Assembly (NCBI RefSeq): GCF_030160115.1
Contig: NZ_BSNS01000015.1
Location: 79,053-143,052, forward strand
Source: Devosia nitrariae
Lineage (GTDB): Bacteria; Pseudomonadota; Alphaproteobacteria; Rhizobiales; Devosiaceae
Length of the DNA stretch: 64,000 nucleotides
Direction: 5' to 3'
The notes under the pieces are model-generated. The model saw only the letters and a list, made by a program, of their open reading frames with translations. It was not told where the DNA came from and did no database searches. A program made the translations under genes and the position numbers. How positions within the stretch are numbered: position 1 is the stretch's first letter; each line of letters starts with the position of its first letter. Of the stretch, positions 18,784 through 27,741 are shown piece after piece.

Positions 18784-20094
18784 ATGCCGATCGAGACTGC
18801 CCATCCGAGCGCCTATCGCATCGAGCGCGCCGCGCCCCTCTCCGGCCGGCTCCGCGTGCCGGGGGATCGGTTGGCCGCGCACCTGGCCCTGGCGGCAGCG
18901 GTACTTGCCGAGGGCGAGACCGTGCTCGAAGGCCTGCCGCAAACCCCCGAATTCGCGGCGAGCCTTGCGGTCGTTGCGGCGCTCGGGCCGCGGGTTCGGG
19001 CTGAAGGCGGTCGCGCCTCCATCCACGGTCTCGGCCTTCGCGGGCTCCTTGCCCCCGTCGGCATTATCGATCCCGGGTCCGGCGATCTGACCGCCGCCCT
19101 CGGCCTCGGCCTCGCCGGCATCCTGCCCATGCCGACGCGCTGGTCGCCTTCCGGCGGACGGCTGCCCGCCGCGCTCGAGGCTCCGCTGCGCGCCTTCGGC
19201 GCGATGGTCGAACCTCATGAGGATCGCACTCAGCCCTTCCTCGTTGGCGGTCCGCGAGTGCCCGCACCCGTCGCGCTTCGCCCGGCTGGCGAAGCGGAAG
19301 CCTTTCTGGCAATTCTTGCCTGTCTCGTCACGCCCGGCATCAGCCGCTTGCAGCTTCCCGCCGATCTCGCCTCGGCCCTGGCCGGTCCGTTGCGTGCGTT
19401 CGGCGCGGACATCGCGCTCAAGGGGGAAGGACCCGAGCGCACTCTTTCGGTGACGGGCCTGACGCCGTTGGCGGCGCGTCGGTTCGCTGTCGCCGGCGAT
19501 CCGGCAGAGGCCGCCTGGGCGGCGCTCGCCGCGCTCATCGTGCCAAAGTCGGACGTCACCATCGAGAACGTCCTCGTCACCCCCGCCCGCACCGCTCTCA
19601 TCGACGCGCTCCTCGAAATGGGTGGCAATATCGAGTTCGCCAACCAGCGCGAGGAGGCCGGCGAGCACATCGCCGACCTCAGGGTCCGCTCCTCCTTTCT
19701 GCGCGGCACCGCCCTTCCGGAGGCGCGCGCATTGGGTGCGGGCGGGCTCGCCGCGCTGGCTGTCGCCGGTGCCTATGCCAAGGGCGAGACGCGCCTGCCC
19801 GCAACTGCGGATTTTCGTATCCTGGCGGCGGGCCTGCAGGAGGCAGGAATGGACTGCGTGTTCGAGAACGGCACGGCACTGATCACCGGCCGCCGCACAC
19901 TTGCGGGCGGCGTCGAACTGACGGCCCGCGACGCTCGATCGGCGCTGGCGCTCGCCGTCCTCGCCCTTGGCGCCGACCGGCCGACGACGGTCGCTTTTGC
20001 CGGCGCCGGGGAGGAGGGTTGGCCGCCGCTCCTTTCCAGCTTTTCTCAAATCGGCGCCCGCCTGGAGCCCATCGCCCCAAAGGAGGCGTCATGA
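18784..20094 (+). CDS. EPSP synthase homologue lacking catalytic residues (aroA position)
   Basis: A 436-residue protein clearly homologous to 3-phosphoshikimate 1-carboxyvinyltransferase: LSGRLRVPGD at the start, GDPAEAAWAALAALIVPKSD, VTIENVLVTPARTALIDALL, EHIADLRVRSSFLRG. It sits in the usual aroA-cmk-rpsA operon. However, PGDKSxSHR is PGDRLAAHL, GN-GT-R is GSGDLTAALG, the SxQxKS site is GEAEAFLAI, the DE-P motif is GGLAALA, and RVKESDR is PATADFR. The substrate-binding Lys, Ser, Arg, Gln, Asp and Glu are therefore nearly all gone. The reading frame is intact and coupled to cmk (ATGA), so it looks maintained as a protein. A real AroA must then lie elsewhere. No function is assigned. Confidence 0.75.
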   Translation: MPIETAHPSAYRIERAAPLSGRLRVPGDRLAAHLALAAAVLAEGETVLEGLPQTPEFAASLAVVAALGPRVRAEGGRASIHGLGLRGLLAPVGIIDPGSGDLTAALGLGLAGILPMPTRWSPSGGRLPAALEAPLRAFGAMVEPHEDRTQPFLVGGPRVPAPVALRPAGEAEAFLAILACLVTPGISRLQLPADLASALAGPLRAFGADIALKGEGPERTLSVTGLTPLAARRFAVAGDPAEAAWAALAALIVPKSDVTIENVLVTPARTALIDALLEMGGNIEFANQREEAGEHIADLRVRSSFLRGTALPEARALGAGGLAALAVAGAYAKGETRLPATADFRILAAGLQEAGMDCVFENGTALITGRRTLAGGVELTARDARSALALAVLALGADRPTTVAFAGAGEEGWPPLLSSFSQIGARLEPIAPKEAS

Positions 20095-20735
20095 TCATCG
20101 CCGTCGACGGACCCGCGGCATCGGGCAAGGGCACGCTCGCCGCCGGGCTCGCCGCCCACTATGGCCTCGCGCACCTCGATACCGGCCTGCTCTACCGGGC
20201 CGTCGGCCTTGCCGTGCGCGGCCATCTCGATGCCCCCGATTTCGAGGTGCGCGCCATAGAAGCCGCCCGCGCGCTCGATGCCGCGCACCTGACCAATCTG
20301 AGGGAGTTGACGGGCGCTGAGGCCGGCATGCTCGCCTCGCGCGTTGCCGTTATTGGCGAAGTGCGCGCCGCTATGCGCCAGTACCAGCGCGATTTCGCCC
20401 ATCGGCCGGGTGGCGCCGTGCTCGACGGCCGCGACATCGGCACGGTCGTGTGCCCGGATGCCGACGTCAAACTGTTCATCGCGGCCGACAGCAAGGCGCG
20501 CATGGAACGTCGCGCCCGTCAGCTCGAGGCGAGGGGAGAGGTGGTTGACCGTTACGCTCTTTATCACCAGATAGAGGAGCGGGATGCCAGGGACATGGCC
20601 AATCCCCATGGCGGCTTCTACCAGGCCGCCGATGCGGTCTTGCTAGATACGACCCAACTGGGTATAGAGGCCGCACTCCAGGCTGCCGTCGCGATCGTCG
20701 ACAAGGTCATGGCCGGAAAGGTGCGGGGCAGCTAG
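20091..20735 (+). CDS. cmk: Cytidylate kinase
   Basis: Phosphorylates CMP and dCMP. The 214-residue product has the P-loop VDGPAASGKGT, the HLDTGLLYRAVG substrate region, LDGRDIGTVVCPDADVKLFI and the lid segment RARQLEARGE. The ATG overlaps the upstream TGA, and AAGGAGG 4 nt upstream is a strong ribosome site. Conserved placement before rpsA. Confidence 0.96.
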   Translation: MIIAVDGPAASGKGTLAAGLAAHYGLAHLDTGLLYRAVGLAVRGHLDAPDFEVRAIEAARALDAAHLTNLRELTGAEAGMLASRVAVIGEVRAAMRQYQRDFAHRPGGAVLDGRDIGTVVCPDADVKLFIAADSKARMERRARQLEARGEVVDRYALYHQIEERDARDMANPHGGFYQAADAVLLDTTQLGIEAALQAAVAIVDKVMAGKVRGS

Positions 20736-20919
20736 CCTCGTAATCCAAGCCTTCTCCGCCCACTCCTCGATGGTCACCAAAGGCCACGGCGCTGGACTTT
20801 ATCGTATTTGCATTTCGTTCGTGGTCGTGCCGCCGCGCCGGGTCGTTCATTGAAACGACGGAGCAGGACCTTCGGAATGTTTTCAACCCCCAACCACCGG
20901 CGCGACTGGAGAATTGAAT

Positions 20920-22617
20920 TTGGCACAGCAAACTGTGACGAAAGAAGATTTTGAATCCTTGCTGATGGATTCCTTTATCGACAACGAGCCCTTGGAAGGC
21001 GCCGTCGTCAAGGGCAAGGTCGTTGCCATCGAAAAGGATCTGGCCATCATCGATGTTGGCCTGAAGACCGAAGGGCGCGTGGCGCTCAAGGAATTCGGCG
21101 CGGCCGGCCGTGATGGCACCATCGCCGTGGGCTCGGAAGTCGAGGTCTATGTGGACCGCGTCGAGAACGCCATGGGCGAGGCCGTGCTTTCGCGCGAGAA
21201 GGCCCGCCGCGAAGAGAGCTGGGTCAAGCTCGAAGAGCTTTATAACAAGAACGAGCGCGTCGAAGGCGTCATCTTCAACCAGGTTAAGGGTGGCTTCACC
21301 GTCGACCTCGAAGGTGCCGTGGCGTTCCTGCCGCGTTCGCAGGTCGACATCCGTCCGATCCGCGATATCGGCCCGCTGATGAACGTCCCGCAGCCCTTCC
21401 AGATCCTGAAGATGGACAAGCGCCGCGGCAATATCGTCGTCTCGCGCCGCGCCATCCTCGAGGAGAGCCGCGCCGAGCAGCGCTCCGAGATCGTCCAGCA
21501 GCTCGAAGAAGGCCAGGTGGTCGATGGCGTCGTCAAGAACATCACCGACTACGGTGCCTTCGTTGACCTGGGCGGTATCGACGGCCTGCTGCACGTTACC
21601 GACATCGCCTGGCGGCGTGTCAACCATCCGTCCGAAGTGCTCTCGATCGGCGAGACCATCAAGGTCCAGATCGTGCGCATCAACCACGAGAGCCACCGCA
21701 TCAGCCTGGGCATGAAGCAGCTCCAGGCCGACCCGTGGGAAGGCATCGAGGCCAAGTACCCGATCGGCGCCAAGTTCACCGGCCGCGTGACCAACATCAC
21801 CGACTATGGTGCGTTCGTCGAGCTGGAACCCGGCATCGAGGGCCTCATCCACGTCTCGGAAATGAGCTGGACCAAGAAGAACGTCCACCCGGGCAAGATC
21901 GTCTCGACCTCCCAGGAAGTCGACGTCGTCGTGCTCGAAGTCGACAGCGACAAGCGCCGTATCTCGCTCGGCCTCAAGCAGACCCTTCAGAACCCGTGGG
22001 AGAGCTTTGCCGAGAGGTATCCGATCGGCTCCACCATCGAAGGCGAGGTCAAGAACAAGACCGAGTTCGGTCTGTTCATCGGTCTCGACGGCGATGTCGA
22101 CGGCATGGTGCACCTCAGCGATCTCGACTGGCAGAAGCCCGGCGAGCAGGCGCTCGACGACTACAACCGCGGCGACATGGTCCAGGCCAAGGTCCTCGAC
22201 GTCGATGTCGAGAAGGAGCGCATCTCGCTCGGCATCAAGCAGCTTGCTGCCGGCGACGTCACCGACACGGGCGGCGACGGTATCAAGAAGGGCTCGGTGG
22301 TGACCGGCACGGTGACCGAGGTCAACGACGGTGGCATCGAGGTCCGGATCGCCGACAGCGAGATGACCGCGTTCATCCGCCGCGCCGATCTTTCGCGTGA
22401 CCGCAATGACCAGCGTCCTGAGCGCTTTGCCAAGGGCGACAAGGTCGACGCACGGATTACCCAGTACGACCGCAAGACCGGCCGTATTCAGCTCTCGATC
22501 AAGGCGCTCGAGATCGCAGAGGAGAAGGAGGCGGTGGCCGCTTACGGTTCGTCGGACTCCGGCGCTTCGCTCGGCGATATCCTGGGCGCTGCCCTCAAGG
22601 ACCGCGAGCAGAAGTAA
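20920..22617 (+). CDS. rpsA: 30S ribosomal protein S1
   Basis: Binds mRNA leaders and recruits them to the 30S subunit. The 565-residue product has six S1 repeats, most evident in ITDYGAFVDLGGIDGLLHVT, ITDYGAFVELEPGIEGLIHV and KTEFGLFIGLDGDVDGMVHL. The start is TTG (AQQTVTKEDFESLL follows), chosen because GGAG lies 8 nt upstream. Another TTG six bases earlier is too close to that site. There is no ATG near the N-terminus. An intrinsic terminator follows. Confidence 0.95.
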   Translation: MAQQTVTKEDFESLLMDSFIDNEPLEGAVVKGKVVAIEKDLAIIDVGLKTEGRVALKEFGAAGRDGTIAVGSEVEVYVDRVENAMGEAVLSREKARREESWVKLEELYNKNERVEGVIFNQVKGGFTVDLEGAVAFLPRSQVDIRPIRDIGPLMNVPQPFQILKMDKRRGNIVVSRRAILEESRAEQRSEIVQQLEEGQVVDGVVKNITDYGAFVDLGGIDGLLHVTDIAWRRVNHPSEVLSIGETIKVQIVRINHESHRISLGMKQLQADPWEGIEAKYPIGAKFTGRVTNITDYGAFVELEPGIEGLIHVSEMSWTKKNVHPGKIVSTSQEVDVVVLEVDSDKRRISLGLKQTLQNPWESFAERYPIGSTIEGEVKNKTEFGLFIGLDGDVDGMVHLSDLDWQKPGEQALDDYNRGDMVQAKVLDVDVEKERISLGIKQLAAGDVTDTGGDGIKKGSVVTGTVTEVNDGGIEVRIADSEMTAFIRRADLSRDRNDQRPERFAKGDKVDARITQYDRKTGRIQLSIKALEIAEEKEAVAAYGSSDSGASLGDILGAALKDREQK

Positions 22618-22646
22618 GCCCGCGGGTCCTTTCGCAACGCTTGTCC

Positions 22647-22678
22647 GGCCCGCGCTTTTTTAAAGCGCGGGCCTTTTT
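22647..22678 (+). terminator. rpsA intrinsic terminator
   Basis: GGCCCGCGCTTT pairs perfectly with AAAGCGCGGGCC around a short T-rich loop (TTT at the turn), followed by TTTTT. It lies 30 bp past the rpsA stop. Confidence 0.92.
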
Positions 22679-22685
22679 CTTGTCG

Positions 22686-22786
22686 CCAGAGCTTTTCCCG
22701 TTCTGATTGGCTCAGAACAGGAGCTCCAAGTTCCTCGATTGTCGCGTTTCGAACGCAAACCGGCGTCCACTTTTGCTGAAACGCTC
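22686..22786. repeat. Bipartite palindromic repeat, type 1, reverse orientation
   Basis: Module 2 reads GTTCTGA/TCAGAAC, a C:G to T:A exchange on both arms relative to the CGTTCCGA/TCGGAACG of other copies, so pairing is kept. Module 1 is partly degraded (GCGTTTCG, AAACGC). Confidence 0.8.
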
Positions 22787-22801
22787 AAAGTCCCTGCCGC
22801 C

Positions 22802-23311
22802 ATGATCACCAGTCTCGCCGCCTGGCGCCCCTTGACGCCGGCTGACCTCTCCGCGGTCGAAGCCATCGCTGCCGACGTCCATCCCGATTTCTTCGAGGAG
22901 CCGGCGGTTTTTGCCGAGCGCCAGCGTCTCTATCCGAAAGGGACCCACATCCTCGAAGCCGGCGGTGCGCCATGCGGCTACGTGCTGAGCCACCCGTGGC
23001 GGATCGCAAGCCTGCCGTCGCTCAACTCGCTCCTTGGTTCGCTGCCCGAGGATGCCGATACTTACTACCTCCACGATCTCGCCTTGCTCACCCGGGCGCG
23101 CGGCACCGGCGCTGCCGGCCGCATCGTCGCCGACCTCGTCGCCCACGCGCGCTCCGAGGGCTTCGCCAGCATGAGCCTCGTTGCCGTCAACGCCAGCCAG
23201 GCCTTCTGGGAAAGGCATGGTTTTGCCGCAAAGGAGAGTCCCGCGCTTGCCGGAAAGCTTGAAAGCTACGAGCAGTCGGCGCGGTTCATGGTCAGGTCGA
23301 TGGACGAATGA
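22802..23311 (+). CDS. GNAT-family N-acetyltransferase
   Basis: A 169-residue acetyltransferase with the strand YYLHDLALLTRARGTGAAGR that forms the acetyl-CoA loop (R-x-x-G-x-G/A) and a C-terminal AFWERHGFAAKESP. This layout is that of RimI/YjgM-type GNATs. The start is at MITSLAAWRPLTP; an upstream reading runs into the palindromic repeat. Its last 20 bp overlap the end of a convergent GNAT gene on the other strand. Substrate unknown. Confidence 0.82.
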   Translation: MITSLAAWRPLTPADLSAVEAIAADVHPDFFEEPAVFAERQRLYPKGTHILEAGGAPCGYVLSHPWRIASLPSLNSLLGSLPEDADTYYLHDLALLTRARGTGAAGRIVADLVAHARSEGFASMSLVAVNASQAFWERHGFAAKESPALAGKLESYEQSARFMVRSMDE

Positions 23312-23726
23312 CTTTTCGCCAGATGAGTTCCGGGTCGCCCTCGTCCAGACCCTCTATGATACCGCTGCGGATAAAGCCGAGGCGTTGAACGAGGCTCTGC
23401 ATGGCAAGGTTCGACCGATTGGTCGACGTCCACAGGCGCTGTGTGCGGCAGTGACCCGTCAGATGCTCGATCAGCGCCGCGCCGAGTCCCTGCCGCCGGA
23501 ACCGCGGGCCCACCATCAGCAGCTCGATGAAGCCGTCGTGGAAGAAACCGTAGGTCAGGACCCCGTAACCGGCAGGCCGGCCATCCATCAGGGCGACATG
23601 TGCCTGACCGGCCCGCACCCAGGAGTCGATCTCCTCCGCCCGGCGCGCGTCCTGCGGCAGCCATGTATCGAGCGCACAAAGCGCGGCCATGTCTTCGGGT
23701 TTTGCCAGGCGGATGGCGATGCTCAT
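23292..23726 (-). CDS. GNAT-family N-acetyltransferase
   Basis: A 144-residue GNAT. IELLMVGPRFRRQGLGAALI is the acetyl-CoA-binding strand-loop-helix with Q/RxxGxG/A, and SLVQRLGFIRSGIIEG is the terminal strand. It is convergent with and overlaps the preceding acetyltransferase, and the two do not look like recent duplicates. A GTG start 15 bp further upstream is possible. Substrate unknown. Confidence 0.82.
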   Translation of the reverse strand: MSIAIRLAKPEDMAALCALDTWLPQDARRAEEIDSWVRAGQAHVALMDGRPAGYGVLTYGFFHDGFIELLMVGPRFRRQGLGAALIEHLTGHCRTQRLWTSTNRSNLAMQSLVQRLGFIRSGIIEGLDEGDPELIWRKVIRPST

Positions 23727-23772
23727 GTCGACAGCGTTCACATGCCTCCCCCGTTCGTCAATCTCCTCGCGG

Positions 23773-23849
23773 GAGCGGGATGCGAAAATCCCGCGACGAC
23801 AAAAGTTAGCGCGCGCGATTTTCTTCCATCAAATCGCATCGCGCTCTAG
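23773..23849. repeat. Bipartite palindromic repeat, type 2, inner hairpin missing
   Basis: GAGCGGGATGCGAAAA runs straight into TCCCGCGAC, so the inner AAGTGG..CC..TTTTTCGC hairpin seen in other type 2 copies is absent. Module 2 (GCGCGAT.. / ATCAAATCGCATCGCGCTCTAG) remains. Confidence 0.75.
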
Positions 23850-23911
23850 CCTTGCAATCGCCATGGCCTGCCATTAACTCGGCTGGACTTAGCCGATCGG
23901 AGATCGCCCCC

Positions 23912-24868
23912 ATGACCGACGACCCCCGTTTCGACAGCGCCCACACTCTGCTGGCGGCCGACAGATACCGGCGTTCGCGCGGGCTTTGGAGGATCGCCGC
24001 GTTCGTCGCCCTCGCGGTCGCCATCCTGGCGTTGGTCGGGCGCTTCGCGCTTGCTGACGGCGGCGGTGGCGGGGATCGCATTGCACGCATCATCGTTGAC
24101 GGCACCATCACCACCAACCGCGAGCGGCAGGAGGCGATCGAGGCGGTGATTCAGGACGAGCGCGTCAAGGCCGTCATCGTCTCGATCAACTCGCCCGGCG
24201 GCTCGACCGCGGGCGGTGAGGAGCTCTATGAGGCGCTTGGCACCCTCAGGGCGCAAAAGCCCGTGGTGGCGGTCATAAACGAGCTCGGCGCGTCGGCCGC
24301 CTACATGACCGCTATCGGCACCGATCGCATTTTCGCCCGCCGCCTGTCCATCGTCGGCTCCATCGGAGTTCTTTATCAGCACGTCAACGCCGGCCAGCTC
24401 CTCGACACGATCGGCATCGACCTCGAAAAGGTGGCCTCCGGCCCCTTGAAGGCCGAGCCCGATTTCAATGAGCCGATTACCGGCGAGGTGCGCGCCTCCA
24501 TCGCCGCCATGGTCGACAACAGTTTCGCCTGGTTCGTCGACGTCGTCGCTGAGCGCCGGGACCTGCCACGCGGGGAGACCCTGGCGCTCGCCGACGGTCG
24601 TATCGTTTCCGGGCGTACCGCCCTCGAGACCGGGCTCATAGACGCCATCGGCGGGGAGGCCGAGGCCACCGCCTGGCTCGAGAGCGAGCGCGATATTGCC
24701 GCAGACCTGCCCGTGGTCACCGCTTGGCCACAGGAGGAAGAAGGCTTCGGTTGGCTGAGCTACTTCATCGAGCAGAAAGCACGCTCGGCTCTGGGTTTAC
24801 CCGCCGGTCGCACCGCCGTTCCGCTTGACGGGCTTGTCTCGCTTTGGCAGGTTGACCCGAGCCGCTAG
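23912..24868 (+). CDS. sppA: Signal peptide peptidase SppA (short type)
   Basis: Membrane-anchored serine protease of family S49 that degrades released signal peptides. The 318-residue length is that of the short, single-domain form. It has an N-terminal membrane segment ([20 protein letters not shown]), the SINSPGGS substrate strand, the nucleophile Ser in ELGASAAYM and the Lys candidate in [11 protein letters not shown]. The start is at MTDDPRFDS with GGAG 9 nt upstream. It lies between rpsA and ihfB, the conserved alphaproteobacterial order. Its TAG stop is followed by AGC, resembling the repeat ends. Confidence 0.93.
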   Translation: MTDDPRFDSAHTLLAADRYRRSRGLWRIAAFVALAVAILALVGRFALADGGGGGDRIARIIVDGTITTNRERQEAIEAVIQDERVKAVIVSINSPGGSTAGGEELYEALGTLRAQKPVVAVINELGASAAYMTAIGTDRIFARRLSIVGSIGVLYQHVNAGQLLDTIGIDLEKVASGPLKAEPDFNEPITGEVRASIAAMVDNSFAWFVDVVAERRDLPRGETLALADGRIVSGRTALETGLIDAIGGEAEATAWLESERDIAADLPVVTAWPQEEEGFGWLSYFIEQKARSALGLPAGRTAVPLDGLVSLWQVDPSR

Positions 24869-24950
24869 AGCTGGGATCAGGATATCCGGCTCCGGGGCGT
24901 GCACGGATTGCATCCTGTCCATGGAAGGCATTGCCCCGGGGAGGGCGACG

Positions 24951-25232
24951 ATGATCAAATCGGAACTCGTCGAGAAGCTCGCGGCCGAGAATCCGCACCT
25001 GTTCCAGCGCGATGTGGAAAATATCGTGAACGCCATCCTCGACGAGGTCGGCGATGCCATGGCGCGGGGCGACCGCGTGGAGCTGCGTGGGTTCGGCGCC
25101 TTTTCGGTCAAGAACCGACCGGCGCGTGTCGGCCGCAATCCGCGCACGGGCGAGCAGGTGGATGTCGGCGAGAAATACGTGCCGCAGTTCAAGGCTGGCA
25201 AGGAAATCCGCGAACGGCTGAACCGCGAGTAA
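24951..25232 (+). CDS. ihfB: Integration host factor beta subunit
   Basis: DNA-bending protein of 93 residues. It has [17 protein letters not shown] at the start, [20 protein letters not shown] for the DNA-binding arm, and [20 protein letters not shown]. The beta-subunit assignment rests on the MIKSELV start and the rpsA-sppA-ihfB context. A GGGGAGGG ribosome site precedes the ATG. Confidence 0.95.
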   Translation: MIKSELVEKLAAENPHLFQRDVENIVNAILDEVGDAMARGDRVELRGFGAFSVKNRPARVGRNPRTGEQVDVGEKYVPQFKAGKEIRERLNRE

Positions 25233-25252
25233 CGCGAAAAGGCTGTACGCAA

Positions 25253-25356
25253 TAGAGCGGGATGCGAAAAGTGGGAACCGGTTTTTCGCCAGAATCCCGC
25301 GGCAACAAGGAATTAGAGCGAGCGATTTGAGTCTATCAAATCGTATCGCGCTCTAG
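25253..25356. repeat. Bipartite palindromic repeat, type 2
   Basis: Bounded by TAGAGCG and CGCTCTAG. Module 1 pairs GCGGGAT with AATCCCGC around AAAAGTGGGAACCGGTTTTTC. Module 2 pairs GCGATTTGA with TCAAATCG. It separates ihfB from lapA. Confidence 0.88.
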
Positions 25357-25365
25357 GGCACGGGT

Positions 25366-25722
25366 ATGGTCAAGAAAATCGCCGGTTGGTTGGTGTTGGT
25401 GCCGCTCAGTGTGGTGCTGATCGCCTTCGCACTTGCCAACAGGCAGCTCATTGCCCTCAACCTCAATCCGCTGAGCTCCGCCGGTCCCCTCGATGATGGC
25501 CGGGGCGTGCCCATGTTCCTCGTCCTTTATGCAATGCTGCTTATCGGCATATTGCTCGGTGGTGCCGCCACCTGGTTCGCCCAGGGTGTTCACCGTCAGC
25601 GCGAGCGGCACTGGCGCCGCGAGGCCCAGCAACTTGGCCGCGAGCTCGACAAGCTCCGCCGCAGCCAGCGTGAGCATCGCGTTGAGGACAGCGAGATCGA
25701 CGACCTCCTGGATGTCCGTTGA
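25366..25722 (+). CDS. LapA-domain (DUF1049) inner-membrane protein
   Basis: A 118-residue protein with two membrane segments (WLVLVPLSVVLIAFALANRQ and MFLVLYAMLLIGILLGGAAT) and a C-terminal basic coiled coil. This matches the lipopolysaccharide assembly protein A domain. The LapA/LapB pair regulates LPS synthesis in enterics; whether this role holds here is inference. It is placed between ihfB and trpF, as in related genomes. Confidence 0.85.
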   Translation: MVKKIAGWLVLVPLSVVLIAFALANRQLIALNLNPLSSAGPLDDGRGVPMFLVLYAMLLIGILLGGAATWFAQGVHRQRERHWRREAQQLGRELDKLRRSQREHRVEDSEIDDLLDVR

Positions 25723-25796
25723 TGAGCAACCCCCGGGTGACGCCACGCCGGACCGTCGTTCCTCCCGATTTCGTGTCATTGAATAGCTAAGGCACC

Positions 25797-26444
25797 ATGT
25801 CCGACCCTCTGACCGTTAAGATTTGCGGGATCAAAACCCCGGACGTCCTCGAAGCGGCGATCCTGGCCGGCGCCGACATGGTCGGCTTCGTCCACTTCCA
25901 GCGCTCGCCCCGGCACGTATCGATCGAGGAGATCGCTTTCTTGATTTCCGAGGCGCGCGGGCGCGTCGAGACCTGCGTGCTGCTGGTCAATCCCGACAAT
26001 TCCTGCGTTGCCGAGGTCGCGGCCTTGGGCCCCGACTGGATCCAGCTCCACGGTCCCGAGACCCCCTCCCGCGTCGAGGCCATCCGCGCCGAGGCGGGCA
26101 TAGAAATCATCAAGGCTCTGCCGATCGGCTCACGCGAGGACGTCGCCCACATTGCCGATTTCATCGAGGTCGCCGACCGTATCCTGCTTGACGGCAAGCC
26201 ACCCAAGGGCGCCGATCGGCCAGGTGGGCATGGCGAGACCTTCGACTGGTCGCTGGTCAACGCGCTTGACCCGCAGGTCTCCTTCATGCTTTCGGGAGGG
26301 CTGACGCCCGACAACGTCGCGGCCGCCATTTCCAAGGCCCGGCCCGCCGGGGTCGATGTGTCCACTGGTGTCGAAAGCGCGCCGGGCGTCAAGGATATCG
26401 GGTTGATCGAAGCGTTCATCCGCAACGCGCGGGCGGCGGCCTGA
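25797..26444 (+). CDS. trpF: Phosphoribosylanthranilate isomerase
   Basis: Third step of tryptophan synthesis from anthranilate. The 215-residue product has a TIM-barrel. [10 protein letters not shown] carries the general-base Cys, IQLHGPETP is the fifth strand, [20 protein letters not shown] holds the catalytic Asp, and [10 protein letters not shown] forms the phosphate site. Followed by trpB and trpA. Confidence 0.96.
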   Translation: MSDPLTVKICGIKTPDVLEAAILAGADMVGFVHFQRSPRHVSIEEIAFLISEARGRVETCVLLVNPDNSCVAEVAALGPDWIQLHGPETPSRVEAIRAEAGIEIIKALPIGSREDVAHIADFIEVADRILLDGKPPKGADRPGGHGETFDWSLVNALDPQVSFMLSGGLTPDNVAAAISKARPAGVDVSTGVESAPGVKDIGLIEAFIRNARAAA

Positions 26445-26514
26445 TTTTTCGGGAAAGCGGATACCGCTTGAAAAGCAGGGTCGAGAGCCGGCCCGAATAC
26501 GAGGAACGAGTAGC

Positions 26515-27741
26515 GTGGCGGTGAGCGGTATCAACTCCCTGCGTCTGGGGCCGGACGAAGATGGCCGCTTCGGCCTTTATGGCGGGCGGTTCGTCGCTGA
26601 AACGCTGATGCCTTTGATCCTCGATCTCGAGAAGGCCTATCGCGACGCCAAGGCCGACCCCGCCTTCGCGGCGGAAATCCAGCACCTTGCCACCCACTAC
26701 ACCGGAAGGCCGAGCCCGCTTTATTTCGCCGAGCGTCTGACCGCCCACCTCGGCGGCGCCAAGGTATGGTTGAAGCGCGAGGAGCTCAATCACACCGGCT
26801 CGCATAAGATCAACAACTGCCTCGGTCAGGTTCTGCTGGCCAAGCGCATGGGCAAGACCCGTATTATCGCCGAGACCGGCGCCGGCCAGCATGGCGTTGC
26901 CACCGCCACCGTCTGCGCCAAGTTCGACCTGCCCTGCATCGTCTTCATGGGCGCAACCGACGTTGCCCGCCAGTGGCCGAACGTTTTGCGCATGAAGATG
27001 CTTGGTGCCGAGGTGCGTCCTGTCACCGCCGGGGCAGGAACGCTGAAGGACGCCATGAACGAGGCGCTGCGCGACTGGGTGACCAACGTCGAGACCACCT
27101 ATTACATCATCGGCACCGCGGCTGGTCCTCACCCCTATCCGGAGATGGTCCGCGACTTCCAGTCGGTCATCGGCACCGAATTGAAGGAGCAGTTCCTCGA
27201 GGCGGAAGGGCGGCTGCCCGAGGCGGTCGTTGCTTGTGTCGGTGGTGGCTCGAATGCCATCGGCACCTTCCATGCTTTCCTCGACGAGCCCGAGGTTGCA
27301 CTCTACGGCGCCGAGGCCGGGGGCTACGGTATCGAGGTCGACAATGGCCACGCCGCCTCGATGACCGGCGGGCGGCCCGGTGTTCTTCATGGCAACCGCA
27401 CCTATCTGCTGCAGAATGCGGACGGGCAGATCCTCGAAGGCCACTCCATCTCGGCCGGCCTCGACTATCCGGGCGTCGGCCCCGAACATGCCTTCCTCCA
27501 CGACACCAAACGCGTCACATACGCGCCGATCACCGACCAGGAGGCACTGGAAGCCTTCCAGCTCCTGACGCGCATGGAGGGAATTATCCCGGCTCTCGAA
27601 AGTGCCCACGGCCTGGCGCAGGTGATGAAGCTTGCCCCGACAATGGACAAGGACCAGTCGGTGGTGCTCTGCCTTTCCGGGCGCGGCGACAAGGACGTGG
27701 AAAGCGTCGGCAGGCATCTCGGCATGGATATGAACGCATGA
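26515..27741 (+). CDS. trpB: Tryptophan synthase beta subunit
   Basis: Joins indole and serine with PLP. The 408-residue product has HTGSHKINN with the PLP Lys, [13 protein letters not shown], and [12 protein letters not shown] for the PLP phosphate. The start is GTG with AGGA 9 nt upstream. The ATG of trpA overlaps its TGA. The 70 bp before it carry a degenerate palindrome (GAAAGCGGATACCGCTTGAAAAG) like the inner hairpin of the dispersed repeats. Confidence 0.97.
   Translation: MAVSGINSLRLGPDEDGRFGLYGGRFVAETLMPLILDLEKAYRDAKADPAFAAEIQHLATHYTGRPSPLYFAERLTAHLGGAKVWLKREELNHTGSHKINNCLGQVLLAKRMGKTRIIAETGAGQHGVATATVCAKFDLPCIVFMGATDVARQWPNVLRMKMLGAEVRPVTAGAGTLKDAMNEALRDWVTNVETTYYIIGTAAGPHPYPEMVRDFQSVIGTELKEQFLEAEGRLPEAVVACVGGGSNAIGTFHAFLDEPEVALYGAEAGGYGIEVDNGHAASMTGGRPGVLHGNRTYLLQNADGQILEGHSISAGLDYPGVGPEHAFLHDTKRVTYAPITDQEALEAFQLLTRMEGIIPALESAHGLAQVMKLAPTMDKDQSVVLCLSGRGDKDVESVGRHLGMDMNA

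Noticed and set aside
26446..26476. Further copy of the dispersed repeat before trpB
   Set aside because: Only a fragment resembling the inner hairpin is present, with no outer arms or second module, so it is mentioned under trpB but not listed.
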